A DNA stretch of 23,195 nt from an uncultured Pseudomonadaceae bacterium. Lineage in GTDB: Bacteria; Pseudomonadota; Gammaproteobacteria; Pseudomonadales; Pseudomonadaceae. Where the stretch lies: assembly GCA_947630465.1 (NCBI GenBank), contig CANRHT010000005.1, forward strand, positions 1 through 23,195, read 5' to 3'. Under the pieces are notes generated by a model. That model was not told the DNA's origin. It saw only the letters and a list, made by a program, of their open reading frames with translations, and searched no databases. Each line of letters starts with the position of its first letter. Positions within the stretch are counted from its first letter, which is position 1. Made by a program: the position numbers and the translations under genes. Below, piece by piece: positions 1 to 7,433 of this stretch.

Positions 1-288
1 GGTCGTGGTGAAGGTGGACGCGGTCGTGCCCCCTTAGCTTTGAGCGAAGGTAAAGTACGCTGCCGTACTGCGCTGGGAACCCGTGATGGTGTTGCTGCGC
101 GCAACCTGTTAGGTGCGATTTTGAACGAAGGCGGCTTATCACGTGATGCGATTGGTCGTATCCAGATTCGCGAAAGCTTCAGTCTCGTTGAGTTGCCAGA
201 AGAAGGCTTAGAGAGCCTGCTGGGTAAGCTGAAAGAAACGCGCGTGGGTGGTAAAGCACTGAAATTGCGTCGTTACCGCGAAGATTAA
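1..288 (+). CDS. DEAD-box ATP-dependent RNA helicase, C-terminal end (partial)
   Basis: The 5' end lies outside the window; frame 1 is open from base 1 to the TAA at 286-288, giving 95 residues. They start with a Gly/Arg-rich linker (GRGEGGRGRAPLALSEG), followed by a domain of about 75 residues with the pattern GAILNEGGLS..IGRIQI..SFSLVELP. That pattern is the DbpA-type RNA-binding domain (RRM-like fold) found at the C-terminus of DbpA and DeaD/CsdA helicases. The helicase core is not visible, so ATPase activity is inferred from the family. These proteins remodel RNA in ribosome assembly or cold adaptation. The RGG-like linker leans toward DeaD/CsdA, but dbpA cannot be excluded, so no symbol is given. 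A strong terminator follows at 331-366. Confidence 0.85.
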   Translation, partial: GRGEGGRGRAPLALSEGKVRCRTALGTRDGVAARNLLGAILNEGGLSRDAIGRIQIRESFSLVELPEEGLESLLGKLKETRVGGKALKLRRYRED

Positions 289-294
289 TTCGCG

Positions 295-316
295 CACTGA
301 GCCTGCTCGCTCAGTG
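295..316 (+). other. Small hairpin after the helicase gene
   Basis: CACTGAGC (295-302) and GCTCAGTG (309-316) form a perfect 8-bp stem with a 6-base loop. It starts seven bases past the helicase stop and lies before the T-tailed terminator. It has no T run, so it may block 3' exonucleases or assist termination rather than terminate by itself. Confidence 0.5.
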
Positions 317-330
317 ATCTAACGTCCAAA

Positions 331-366
331 AACCGATTCAACTTCAGTGTTGAATCGGTTTTTTTG
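331..366 (+). terminator. Intrinsic terminator of the helicase gene
   Basis: AACCGATTCAAC (331-342) pairs perfectly with GTTGAATCGGTT (349-360) around a 6-base loop, and a run of T follows from 359. This is a textbook rho-independent terminator 42 bases after the helicase stop codon. A short A run before the stem (328-332) lets it extend and may give weak activity on the other strand. Confidence 0.93.
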
Positions 367-472
367 TTTTAAGATAAGCCTTTTGTTGTGTATGTGATTT
401 TGAGCTGTTTAGGCTGATGTTTGCGCTTAAGCACTGCAATACAGCGTTTTAGAATGATTTTTAGGTGCGAAA

Positions 473-1252
473 ATGACGTTACGAATATGTATTTTAGAAG
501 CCGATGATCTGCACCCCAGCTTGCAGGACACCTTTATTGGTTTTGGGCAAATGTTTAAACAGTTGTTTAGTGTGCACGCTACCGAGATTGAGTTTCAGGT
601 GTTTAATGTTGTGAACGGTGATTACCCGGGCAGTGAGCAGTGTTTTGATGCGTATTTGGTGACGGGCAGTAAAGCAGATTCATTTGGCGAAGACCCGTGG
701 ATTGTTCAGTTACGCACATACTTACATCAGTGTTTTGTTGACGGTGAAGTGTTGCTGGGTATTTGTTTTGGCCACCAGGTTTTAGCTTTGGTGTTGGGGG
801 GTGATACGCAGCGCTCCAGCAAAGGTTGGGGGTTGGGTGTGCATTGTTATCAGTTGGCAGCACAACCCGAATGGTTAACCGCTGATGCGGCTGAGTTTGA
901 ACTTTTGATCAGTCACCGTGATCAAGTGACCGCATTACCAGAAGGGGCGCAGTTGTTAGCGCGCAGTGAGTTTTGTGAAAATGCTGCCTTTGTGCTGGGT
1001 GATCAGGTGCTGTGTTTTCAAGGTCATCCTGAGTTTACCCATGATTTTTCTCGTGCTTTATTGCAGATACGTCAATCGATTTACTGCCCTGATGAATATC
1101 AACAGGCTTGTGCCAGCTTGTTACGTGAGCATGATGGCCAGCAAGTTGCATTGTGGATGCTGAATTTTATTGAGCATGCCAAAGAAGCCAGTCGCGCGCA
1201 GATTAAGGCGCGTGCTTTAGCGCTGGATCGAGAGTCATTATGTTTGGCTTGA
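473..1252 (+). CDS. Class I glutamine amidotransferase (GATase1) family protein
   Basis: A 259-residue soluble protein with a stand-alone class I glutamine amidotransferase fold. The nucleophile elbow GICFGHQ places the catalytic Cys at 98. FQGHPEFT supplies His185 and Glu187, completing the Cys-His-Glu triad. VTGSKADSFGEDPW (63-76) is the usual oxyanion-loop region. The family hydrolyses glutamine to ammonia for a synthetase partner, or acts on gamma-glutamyl compounds; the acceptor here cannot be told. AGGTG at 463-467 sits six bases before the ATG and supports this start. The last 13 bases overlap the start of rmuC, which suggests translational coupling, although no functional link with RmuC is established. 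It resembles GMP-synthase-like GATases common in Pseudomonas; puuD-type gamma-Glu hydrolase is a less likely alternative. Confidence 0.88.
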   Translation: MTLRICILEADDLHPSLQDTFIGFGQMFKQLFSVHATEIEFQVFNVVNGDYPGSEQCFDAYLVTGSKADSFGEDPWIVQLRTYLHQCFVDGEVLLGICFGHQVLALVLGGDTQRSSKGWGLGVHCYQLAAQPEWLTADAAEFELLISHRDQVTALPEGAQLLARSEFCENAAFVLGDQVLCFQGHPEFTHDFSRALLQIRQSIYCPDEYQQACASLLREHDGQQVALWMLNFIEHAKEASRAQIKARALALDRESLCLA

Positions 1253-2808
1253 GCCTAGAGATCATCAGTCCGTACATGGTATCGCTGCTGATTGGCAGCA
1301 CCTTGCTCGGCTTGGCTGTTTTGCAGTCTGTGCGCGTACACGCGTTACGCAAGCAGTTAAGGGATGAGCAATTAGAGCGATCGACTGCGCAGCAGGACTT
1401 ACATGCGCAAGACATTGAGCTACAAGTGCTTTCCAGTCAGCAGCAGCAAGTGCAGCAGCAGCTTGAGCAACGCGAAGCAGAGGTGCAGCAGTATAAGGCT
1501 GAGCAGCGCACTCTGCATGAACAGTTGTTGCAAGGACGTGGTGTAGCCGATGCGGCGCGAGCGGCCTATCGTGAGCTCAAAGAGCAGCAGGCAGCGCATG
1601 AAAAAAATCAATTGGAGCAAAAGGCTCGCTTGCTTGAGTTGCAAGCAGCGCATCAGCAGTTACAGCAAGACTTTGCTGGGCTCACGAGTCTGAGTGCGCA
1701 AAAAGAGCAGCATCTACTGGAGCAGCAGCAATTACTTAAAGACAGCCGTGAGCAGCTCAAATTGGAGTTTGAGCAGTTGGCTGGGCAGATTTTTGAAGCG
1801 CGTGGGCAGTCGTTGACGCAAAGCAGTCAGCAGTCATTAGAAACCATGCTCAAGCCGTTTCGTGAACAAATTGATGGTTTTCGGCAAAAAGTTGAAGATA
1901 TACACCACAAAGATGTGCAACAGCAGGCGTCGTTACAACAGCAATTATTGCAGCTCAAAGAACTGAATCAGCAGATGACCCAAGAAACGCATGAACTGAG
2001 TAATGCCTTGCGCGGCCAGAAAAAAACTCAAGGTAACTGGGGCGAGTTAATTTTAGAAAATGTTTTAGAGCGTGCGGGTTTGCAGTTGGGTAAAGACTTT
2101 GCTCGCGAGGTGAGTTTTACCACCAGTACAGGACGTAAACGCCCGGATGCGATTGTTTATTTACCACAAAACAAACACCTGATTATTGACGCCAAAGTAT
2201 CCTTAAACGCTTACTTACGCTATGTGAATGCTGATGATGAAACCCTGCGAGCTACGGCCCTGTCTGAGCATGTGCAAGCCTTTTCAGCGCGGGTCAGTGA
2301 GCTGGCTGAACGTGATTATGCCGCGCTGCCGGGTATTAATGCGCCTGATATGGTGTTTATGTTTGTACCGATGGAGTCAGCTTTTGCTGATGCTGTGCGG
2401 GCTGATGAAGGTCTATTGCAGCGGGCGATTGAACAAAATATTCTCATTGCTACGCCCAGTACCTTATTGGCGAGTTTAACTATCGTGCGTCAGTTGTGGC
2501 GCTTTGAAGAACAGAGTCGCAGTACTGCAGAGTTGGCGGAGCGCGCCAGTAAAGTCTACGATAAATTGCGTATTTTTCTCGGCAGTATGGATGCCATTGG
2601 CAATAGTTTAGAGCGTGCGCAAGATGCCTTTAGCCGCGCCCGTGATCAGTTGGTGGATGGGCGCGGTAACTTGGTTAAACAAGCGATTGATTTTCAGCAG
2701 TTGGGTGTGGCCGTAAAAACTGAAATTGCTGAACAGTGGCAAGACCGAGCTCGCTTAGAATTGACCCATACTCCGGCACAGAACCCATCTGCCAAGCAGA
2801 CGGATTAG
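1240..2808 (+). CDS. rmuC: DNA recombination protein RmuC
   Basis: A 522-residue RmuC family protein. Residues about 12-30 form one N-terminal membrane anchor. Residues about 35-250 are a Gln/Glu-rich coiled coil. The conserved RmuC domain begins near GNWGE (265-269) and includes RPDAIVYLP and LIIDAKVSLNAY (Asp303, Asp317, Lys319), a PD-(D/E)XK nuclease-like core. PDMVFMFVPMESAF and LIATPSTLLASL follow. In E. coli RmuC limits inversions at short inverted repeats; nuclease activity is inferred from the fold. The ATG at 1240 overlaps the glutamine amidotransferase by 13 bases, with a GAGAG stretch just upstream as a possible ribosome site. The stop codon overlaps the stop of the convergent DUF2489 gene, leaving no spacer for a terminator. 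Confidence 0.95.
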   Translation: MFGLSLEIISPYMVSLLIGSTLLGLAVLQSVRVHALRKQLRDEQLERSTAQQDLHAQDIELQVLSSQQQQVQQQLEQREAEVQQYKAEQRTLHEQLLQGRGVADAARAAYRELKEQQAAHEKNQLEQKARLLELQAAHQQLQQDFAGLTSLSAQKEQHLLEQQQLLKDSREQLKLEFEQLAGQIFEARGQSLTQSSQQSLETMLKPFREQIDGFRQKVEDIHHKDVQQQASLQQQLLQLKELNQQMTQETHELSNALRGQKKTQGNWGELILENVLERAGLQLGKDFAREVSFTTSTGRKRPDAIVYLPQNKHLIIDAKVSLNAYLRYVNADDETLRATALSEHVQAFSARVSELAERDYAALPGINAPDMVFMFVPMESAFADAVRADEGLLQRAIEQNILIATPSTLLASLTIVRQLWRFEEQSRSTAELAERASKVYDKLRIFLGSMDAIGNSLERAQDAFSRARDQLVDGRGNLVKQAIDFQQLGVAVKTEIAEQWQDRARLELTHTPAQNPSAKQTD

Positions 2809-3242
2809 CGATTTAGATGGCTGAGCAGCTGTTTGACTGCACTGATGGACGCTTGCTTATGTTGCAGCTCTAGCTCACTGAGGAGGCGAGTAAAGGGCAG
2901 CTTTTCAGTACTGCTCAGATCACGCCAAGCCTGATGTGTTGGGATATTTTGTGTGGCATCAAAGACAGTGTGCAGCACCTGGTAGTCCGCTTGCATACCC
3001 AGTTCGGCATCATAATGATCCAAGATCACCTTGATACGAATACAACCTTCAGCCCAAGGCATTTGCTCGGTAAGAAAGCTGTTAGTCAACACGATCAGAT
3101 CATCACGGCGTTGCTGTTTTTGTTCGGCGCGCTGCTGGTTGAGCTGTTGCTGATGACGCCATACTTTGCGCCATAATAATAAGGCGTAAGCGGCTAAGCC
3201 GAGAATCGCCAGAGCAGCCACAACGAACCAAAGAGTTGGCAT
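2805..3242 (-). CDS. DUF2489 family membrane-anchored protein
   Basis: A 145-residue protein beginning MPTLWFVVAALAIL, with one N-terminal membrane segment (about 4-24). A basic, Gln-rich stretch (25-47) follows, then a helical domain containing CIRIKVILDHYDAELG and IPTHQAWRDLS, which matches my memory of DUF2489 in gammaproteobacteria. Function is unknown. The frame is open upstream to another ATG at 3299, but that would run into the SEC-C gene. The ATG at 3240-3242 comes one base after the SEC-C stop and begins right at the membrane segment, so I chose it; GGTG about eight bases upstream is a weak ribosome site. It is the last gene of a three-gene unit and its TAA (2805-2807) overlaps the rmuC TAG. 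Confidence 0.78.
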   Translation of the reverse strand: MPTLWFVVAALAILGLAAYALLLWRKVWRHQQQLNQQRAEQKQQRRDDLIVLTNSFLTEQMPWAEGCIRIKVILDHYDAELGMQADYQVLHTVFDATQNIPTHQAWRDLSSTEKLPFTRLLSELELQHKQASISAVKQLLSHLNR

Positions 3243-3243
3243 A

Positions 3244-3441
3244 TTAAGCACCGTGGCACTTCTTGTATTTTTTCTGACTGCCACATGGGCACGGATCATT
3301 GCGGCCGATTTCTTTTAACGGATTGCGTACCGGCTCTTGATGGCTGTGGTTGCAATGTGGGCCGTGGACGTGGGGTGTCTGTGTGTGTTCGTGATGCTCA
3401 TGTTGGCAGTCTGGGCCGTGTACGTGTTCTGTAGAGGACAT
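3244..3441 (-). CDS. Small His-rich SEC-C motif protein
   Basis: A 65-residue protein in two parts. The first 35 residues are very rich in His and contain an imperfect repeat, [11 protein letters not shown] (6-16) and [11 protein letters not shown] (24-34 with its leading His), each carrying one Cys. The C-terminus, [19 protein letters not shown], is a SEC-C zinc motif with Cys51, Cys53, Cys62 and His63 as likely ligands. SEC-C occurs at the end of SecA and in many small proteins, where it binds zinc and can contact SecB or ribosomes. The His/Cys repeats suggest extra metal binding, which is inference. It lies five bases after the lipoprotein gene and one base before the DUF2489 gene. Its specific role is unknown. 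Confidence 0.82.
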   Translation of the reverse strand: MSSTEHVHGPDCQHEHHEHTQTPHVHGPHCNHSHQEPVRNPLKEIGRNDPCPCGSQKKYKKCHGA

Positions 3442-3446
3442 AATAA

Positions 3447-3944
3447 TTACTCGCGAATGTAGTCGCCGGGAATGATATCACCGTGACGCAGGATATTGAT
3501 TTTTTTACTGAATAAAAGCCCGGTTTTTAGATCTGCATGCAGGGCGTAATGGATGGGCTGATCAGGTTTTTCGAGCATACGTACGACAACTTTCATATGC
3601 CGCCACAAATTGGTATGCACTGGAATTTTGAAATAAGCATGACTATTGGCCGGTACGGTCAGCCATTGGTTGTTGCTACCGCTGGCTAATGGCGTGTCAT
3701 TTAATAAGACGCGGTAGCTGATACCACGCACGGGCAGGCTTTGCGAGTTGGGGTTGTCCACGCGAAAATGTAAAATAAACTGCTGCTCAAGTAGTTTGGC
3801 ATGCACTAGTTCAACATCAATCAGTTGCACATCAGGTTTTTTAAAGCCACTGCTGAACCAAGTTGAGCAGCCACTCAGAGTGCTAAGTGCGGCCAAGAAT
3901 ACCAAGAGAGCTGGTGTTTTTTGTATAGTTGCCAAGTAACGCAT
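3447..3944 (-). CDS. LEA14-like (WHy domain) lipoprotein
   Basis: A 165-residue predicted lipoprotein. The N-terminus is basic then hydrophobic (about 11-24) and ends in LSGC, a lipobox with Cys26 as the acylated residue. The rest resembles the LEA type 2/WHy beta-sandwich: paired strands [20 protein letters not shown] and [13 protein letters not shown], then a [13 protein letters not shown] strand. The DNPN and LASG features are typical of bacterial LEA14-like proteins. These are linked with desiccation or stress protection, but the bacterial lipoprotein form has no settled function. GGAG seven bases before the ATG supports the start. It is the first gene of a leftward unit with the SEC-C and DUF2489 genes, and is divergent from the gene at 4077. 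Confidence 0.82.
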   Translation of the reverse strand: MRYLATIQKTPALLVFLAALSTLSGCSTWFSSGFKKPDVQLIDVELVHAKLLEQQFILHFRVDNPNSQSLPVRGISYRVLLNDTPLASGSNNQWLTVPANSHAYFKIPVHTNLWRHMKVVVRMLEKPDQPIHYALHADLKTGLLFSKKINILRHGDIIPGDYIRE

Positions 3945-4064
3945 TGATTAACTCCAAATCTCACGGCAAGGTAGCAGGCGAATGCGAGGCGCAGTGAATA
4001 AAGATGAACAGTGCCTGTTTACGCAGCATATATCAATTAGATTGCCGCGCGAATCATGAATTAT

Positions 4065-4070
4065 AGAGGG
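4065..4070 (+). promoter_or_regulatory. Ribosome binding site that sets the start at 4077
   Basis: AGAGGG ends six bases before the ATG at 4077. It lies inside the longer reading frame that opens at ATG 4056, which has no such site, so translation most likely begins at 4077. Confidence 0.75.
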
Positions 4071-4076
4071 TTGAGT

Positions 4077-4661
4077 ATGCAACAGTTTGAAATTGCTTTT
4101 TCCGGTGAGATTTTGCCGGGCGCTCAACTTGAGCAGGTGAAGGTGGCGATTGCGCATTTGTTTAAAGCCGACGAGGCATTATTAGCACGTTTGTTTTCCG
4201 GTCAACGTATGGTGATCAAGCAGCGTTTAGATGCCGAGGCCACTGCTAAGTATCAAACAGCTTTTACGCGCGCCGGTGCGCTGTTAGAAGTGCGGGATTT
4301 AACTGAGGCAGCGCCTTTGCCTGATGCCATGGTTGTTCCAGCTCCAGTGGCAGCGCCTGCGCAGCAACAGCCTGCAGCTCAGCCAGTAGCGAGGCAGGCA
4401 CCTCAAACTGCAGCGGTCAATAGCTTAGAAGTGGCGCCGCGTGATGAATATATGGCCGCCTTTGCGCATGTGCAGGCGCCTGATTTTGGTATTGCGCCTG
4501 TGGGTGAGGATTTACAACCGACGCCCGCCGAGGTGCCAGCACCTGATTTGGACTTGTCAGGGATGGCTTTGGCTCCGGTTGGTAGCGATATGGGGCAGTT
4601 GCCGGGCGCAGAACCCATCACTCCACCGGATACCTCGCACCTGAAAGTGTTAGATGAGTAA
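4077..4661 (+). CDS. Uncharacterised protein, compact N-terminal domain plus Pro/Ala-rich tail
   Basis: A 194-residue protein I cannot assign to a named family. Residues 1-75 look like a small alpha/beta domain: FEIAFSGEILPG, then LEQVKVAIAHLFKADEALLARLFSGQRMVI, then a helix and AGALLEVRDL. Similar N-terminal domains occur in other proteobacterial proteins as far as I recall. Residues about 76-125 are rich in Pro, Ala and Gln and probably disordered. The acidic C-terminal part carries two related motifs, FGIAPVGEDL and MALAPVGSDM, and ends DTSHLKVLDE. There is no signal peptide or membrane segment, so it is probably cytoplasmic. It is a single gene between divergent (3944) and convergent (4697) neighbours. 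The reading frame and ribosome site make it a confident gene; the function is open. Confidence 0.8.
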   Translation: MQQFEIAFSGEILPGAQLEQVKVAIAHLFKADEALLARLFSGQRMVIKQRLDAEATAKYQTAFTRAGALLEVRDLTEAAPLPDAMVVPAPVAAPAQQQPAAQPVARQAPQTAAVNSLEVAPRDEYMAAFAHVQAPDFGIAPVGEDLQPTPAEVPAPDLDLSGMALAPVGSDMGQLPGAEPITPPDTSHLKVLDE

Positions 4662-4696
4662 CTTGGTTAACTGAAGGCGTGTGGGTTTGTCAGGCT

Positions 4697-5167
4697 TTAG
4701 AGGTAGGCTGCGCAGCATTTTTTAAATTTTAAGCCGCTCGCGCACGGGCAGGGTGCATTGCGCTCAGCATGCAACGGCACATTGGGGTCGTAAAAGTACC
4801 ACTGCTGCGCCACTTTAATAAACAGCGAACGCTCATGGTGTTGATGCTCGCCTTGGGCGTCTTGCCAGTGCGCAATAAATTCAACATGAGCATGGCGCTG
4901 GTCGGGCGCTAAGCTTGTGCTGAGTAGATCTAGGCCAAGCCAGTGGCTGTCTTGGCTCCACTGACTGATGGCCGTTACATCAAGTTGAGACTGTTGCGCA
5001 GGTAGGCTGGTATCTCGAATAAAATCAACCAGATGGTGCACGTAAGCACTGTAACGCGCACGCATCAGTGTCGGCGCGCACTCAGCAATTGCGCCACTGT
5101 GATAGCGGCCGCAGCACGCTTGATAGCTCAGCGCTGAATTGCAGGGGCAGGGAAAAGCAGCCGTCAT
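4697..5167 (-). CDS. ychJ: YchJ family (UPF0225) SEC-C protein
   Basis: A 156-residue protein with a SEC-C type zinc motif at each end. The N-terminal one is FPCPCNSALSYQACC (Cys7, Cys9, Cys18, Cys19) and the C-terminal one is NAPCPCASGLKFKKCC (Cys140, Cys142, Cys151, Cys152). Between them, LMRARYSAYV and the rest form the NTF2-like YchJ core, and length and order match E. coli YchJ (about 152 residues). Its function is not established. A longer reading from TTG at 5200 is possible, but the ATG at 5165-5167 starts close to the CPC motif as in the family, with GGA seven bases upstream. It is divergent from dinG across 93 bases. Confidence 0.9.
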   Translation of the reverse strand: MTAAFPCPCNSALSYQACCGRYHSGAIAECAPTLMRARYSAYVHHLVDFIRDTSLPAQQSQLDVTAISQWSQDSHWLGLDLLSTSLAPDQRHAHVEFIAHWQDAQGEHQHHERSLFIKVAQQWYFYDPNVPLHAERNAPCPCASGLKFKKCCAAYL

Positions 5168-5224
5168 AACGAATCCATAAAGCACAAATGGTTTAAGCAA
5201 GCTATCATACGTTTTAAACAGGCA

Positions 5225-5240
5225 CTGAACAAACGTACAG
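5225..5240 (+). promoter_or_regulatory. Candidate LexA (SOS) box before dinG
   Basis: CTGAACAAACGTACAG fits the CTG-N10-CAG layout of gammaproteobacterial LexA operators. Against the CTGT-N8-ACAG consensus it has one mismatch (CTGA on the left); the right half, read as AACTGTACG, is strong. It ends 20 bases before the dinG ATG in the 93-base ychJ-dinG gap. dinG is a LexA-regulated gene in E. coli. A possible -10 (GATAAA, 5244-5249) lies just downstream. Short operator matches occur by chance, so this rests mainly on location. Confidence 0.5.
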
Positions 5241-5260
5241 TTCGATAAAGTGGATGCAGC

Positions 5261-7405
5261 ATGCTCAGCGATGAATTAAAAAATACCATTCAAGGCGCTT
5301 ACACACGCTTTTTGGATGCTAAAGGACTTAAAGCGCGTTACGGGCAGCGATTAATGATTGCTGAAGTGGCGAAAGTATTGGGCGATATCGCTGTGGACGA
5401 CGAGGGCAAGCGCTCGGGTGAGCCGGCTGTGGTTGCCATTGAAGCCGGAACCGGTACGGGTAAAACTGTGGCCTACAGTTTGGCCGCGATCCCTGCCGCA
5501 CGGGCGGCGGGCAAACGCTTAGTGATCGCCACAGCCACCGTAGCCTTGCAGGAACAAATTGTTGATAAAGACCTGCCCGATATCATTAAAAACAGTGGGT
5601 TGAGTTTCAGTTACGCCTTGGCGAAAGGGCGTGGACGTTATTTGTGCTTATCCAAGCTGGATGCTTTATCGCAGCACGGTGAAGCTGAGCAAGCCACCGC
5701 GCAGTTATTTGCTGATGATGGCTTCCATATTGATATCGACAGCGACAGCGAAAAACTTTTTAGCGAGATGATCAATAAGCTGGCCAGTAATCGCTGGGAT
5801 GGCGACCGTGATAGCTGGCCGCAAGTACTCGAAGATGTGACCTGGTCACGAGTCACCACGGACCATACGCAGTGTACCGGCCGTCATTGCGCTAATTTTC
5901 AGCAGTGCGCTTTTTATAAAGCACGCGAAGGCATGACTAAAGTGGATGTGATAGTCACTAACCACGATATGGTGCTGGCTGATTTAGCGCTAGGTGGCGG
6001 TGCTGTGCTGCCTGATCCGCGTGAAACTATTTATGTGTTTGATGAAGGCCATCATCTGCCCGATAAGGCGATTGGCCACTTTGCGCATTTCACCCGCCTG
6101 CGCTCAACTGCCGATTGGCTGAGCCAAGTGGATAAAAACCTTACGCGTTTACTGGCGCAAAACCCTTTGCCGGGCGAGTTGGGGCGCTTATTGGAGCCGG
6201 TGCCTGAGTTGGCTAAGCAGCTGCGCACACAAATGCAGTTTATGTTTACTTTATGCGAGCAGATTTCTGATTTTCGCCCCAACAGTGATCCCGACAGTTA
6301 TGACAAGCCGCGCTACCGTTTTACCGGTGGTGTGATTCCAGAAGAGCTGAGTGCGCTGGGGGTTGATCTTAAAAAAGAATTTATCCGGTTAACCGATGTG
6401 TTTACCCGAGTCACTGAGTTACTAAAAAAGGCGATGGATGGCGAGCCGGGGCTTAATGTGACCAGTGCCCAGGCGGAAGAGTGGTATCCGTTGTTTGGTA
6501 GCTTGCAGGCGCGTGCGCAAAATAACCAAGAGCTGTGGACGGCGTTTACCGCAGAAGATCCTGAGAAAAGCCCACCCATGGCGCGCTGGTTATCATTAGC
6601 CGATGCCGGTGGTGCTTTTGATATTGAGGTCAATGCCAGTCCGATTTTAGCGGCAGAAACACTGCGTCGGCATTTATGGAATGTTGCTCATGGTGTGCTG
6701 GTGACCTCAGCAACCTTAACGGCATTGGGTAAGTTTGATCGCTTTAATATGCGTGCAGGTTTGCCGTTTGAGGCAAAAAAAGCGGTGGTGCCCAGTCCCT
6801 TTAATTATGCTGAAGCGGGTGTGCTGCGTGTGCCTGATTTGCGTGCTGATCCGCGTGATTCGGATGCGCATACTCAAGCCATTATTCGTGACTTGCCTGA
6901 GATGATTGCCGATGCGCAAGGCAGTTTGGTGCTGTTCTCTTCGCGCAGGCAAATGCAGGATGTATTCAAAGGCGTAGATGAAGAGTGGCGCAAGCGCGTG
7001 TTGATTCAGGGCAGTTTGTCCCGGCAAGAAACCTTAGCCAAACATAAATCACAGATCGATCAAGGGCAGGTGAGTGTGCTCTTTGGTTTAGCCAGCTTTG
7101 CTGAAGGTATCGACTTGCCTGGAGCTTATTGTCAGCACGTAGTGATCGCTAAAATTCCCTTTGCCGTGCCCGATGACCCGGTGGAAGCCGCTTTGTCTGA
7201 GTGGATTGAGGCGCGCGGTGGTAATCCCTTTATGGAGATTGCGGTACCTGATGCATCGCTGCGCTTGATTCAAGCCTGCGGACGTTTGCTGCGCAATGAG
7301 CAAGACACCGGAAGTGTCACTTTATTGGATCGCCGCTTGGTGACTCAGCGTTACGGCAAAGCAATTTTAAATTCTTTACCGCCGTTTCGTCGTCAAATTG
7401 ATTAA
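5261..7405 (+). CDS. dinG: ATP-dependent DNA helicase DinG
   Basis: A 714-residue XPD/Rad3-like superfamily 2 helicase, close to the 716 residues of E. coli DinG. The Walker A region is EAGTGTGKT (61-69). Four cysteines at 129, 205, 210 and 216 (the last three in CTGRHCANFQQC) are placed as the 4Fe-4S cluster ligands. The DEAH-like box is DEGH (261-264). VLVTSATLTALGKFDRF and the motif VI segment ACGRLLRNEQDTG (near 672-684) complete the core. DinG unwinds 5'-overhang DNA, R-loops and G-quadruplexes during replication repair. The start is supported by alignment with the family; the upstream ribosome site (GTGGATG) is weak. A candidate LexA box sits just upstream. The next gene follows after 28 bases. 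Confidence 0.96.
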   Translation: MLSDELKNTIQGAYTRFLDAKGLKARYGQRLMIAEVAKVLGDIAVDDEGKRSGEPAVVAIEAGTGTGKTVAYSLAAIPAARAAGKRLVIATATVALQEQIVDKDLPDIIKNSGLSFSYALAKGRGRYLCLSKLDALSQHGEAEQATAQLFADDGFHIDIDSDSEKLFSEMINKLASNRWDGDRDSWPQVLEDVTWSRVTTDHTQCTGRHCANFQQCAFYKAREGMTKVDVIVTNHDMVLADLALGGGAVLPDPRETIYVFDEGHHLPDKAIGHFAHFTRLRSTADWLSQVDKNLTRLLAQNPLPGELGRLLEPVPELAKQLRTQMQFMFTLCEQISDFRPNSDPDSYDKPRYRFTGGVIPEELSALGVDLKKEFIRLTDVFTRVTELLKKAMDGEPGLNVTSAQAEEWYPLFGSLQARAQNNQELWTAFTAEDPEKSPPMARWLSLADAGGAFDIEVNASPILAAETLRRHLWNVAHGVLVTSATLTALGKFDRFNMRAGLPFEAKKAVVPSPFNYAEAGVLRVPDLRADPRDSDAHTQAIIRDLPEMIADAQGSLVLFSSRRQMQDVFKGVDEEWRKRVLIQGSLSRQETLAKHKSQIDQGQVSVLFGLASFAEGIDLPGAYCQHVVIAKIPFAVPDDPVEAALSEWIEARGGNPFMEIAVPDASLRLIQACGRLLRNEQDTGSVTLLDRRLVTQRYGKAILNSLPPFRRQID

Positions 7406-7433
7406 GTGCTTGCGCTGATACAAAGAGGACAGT

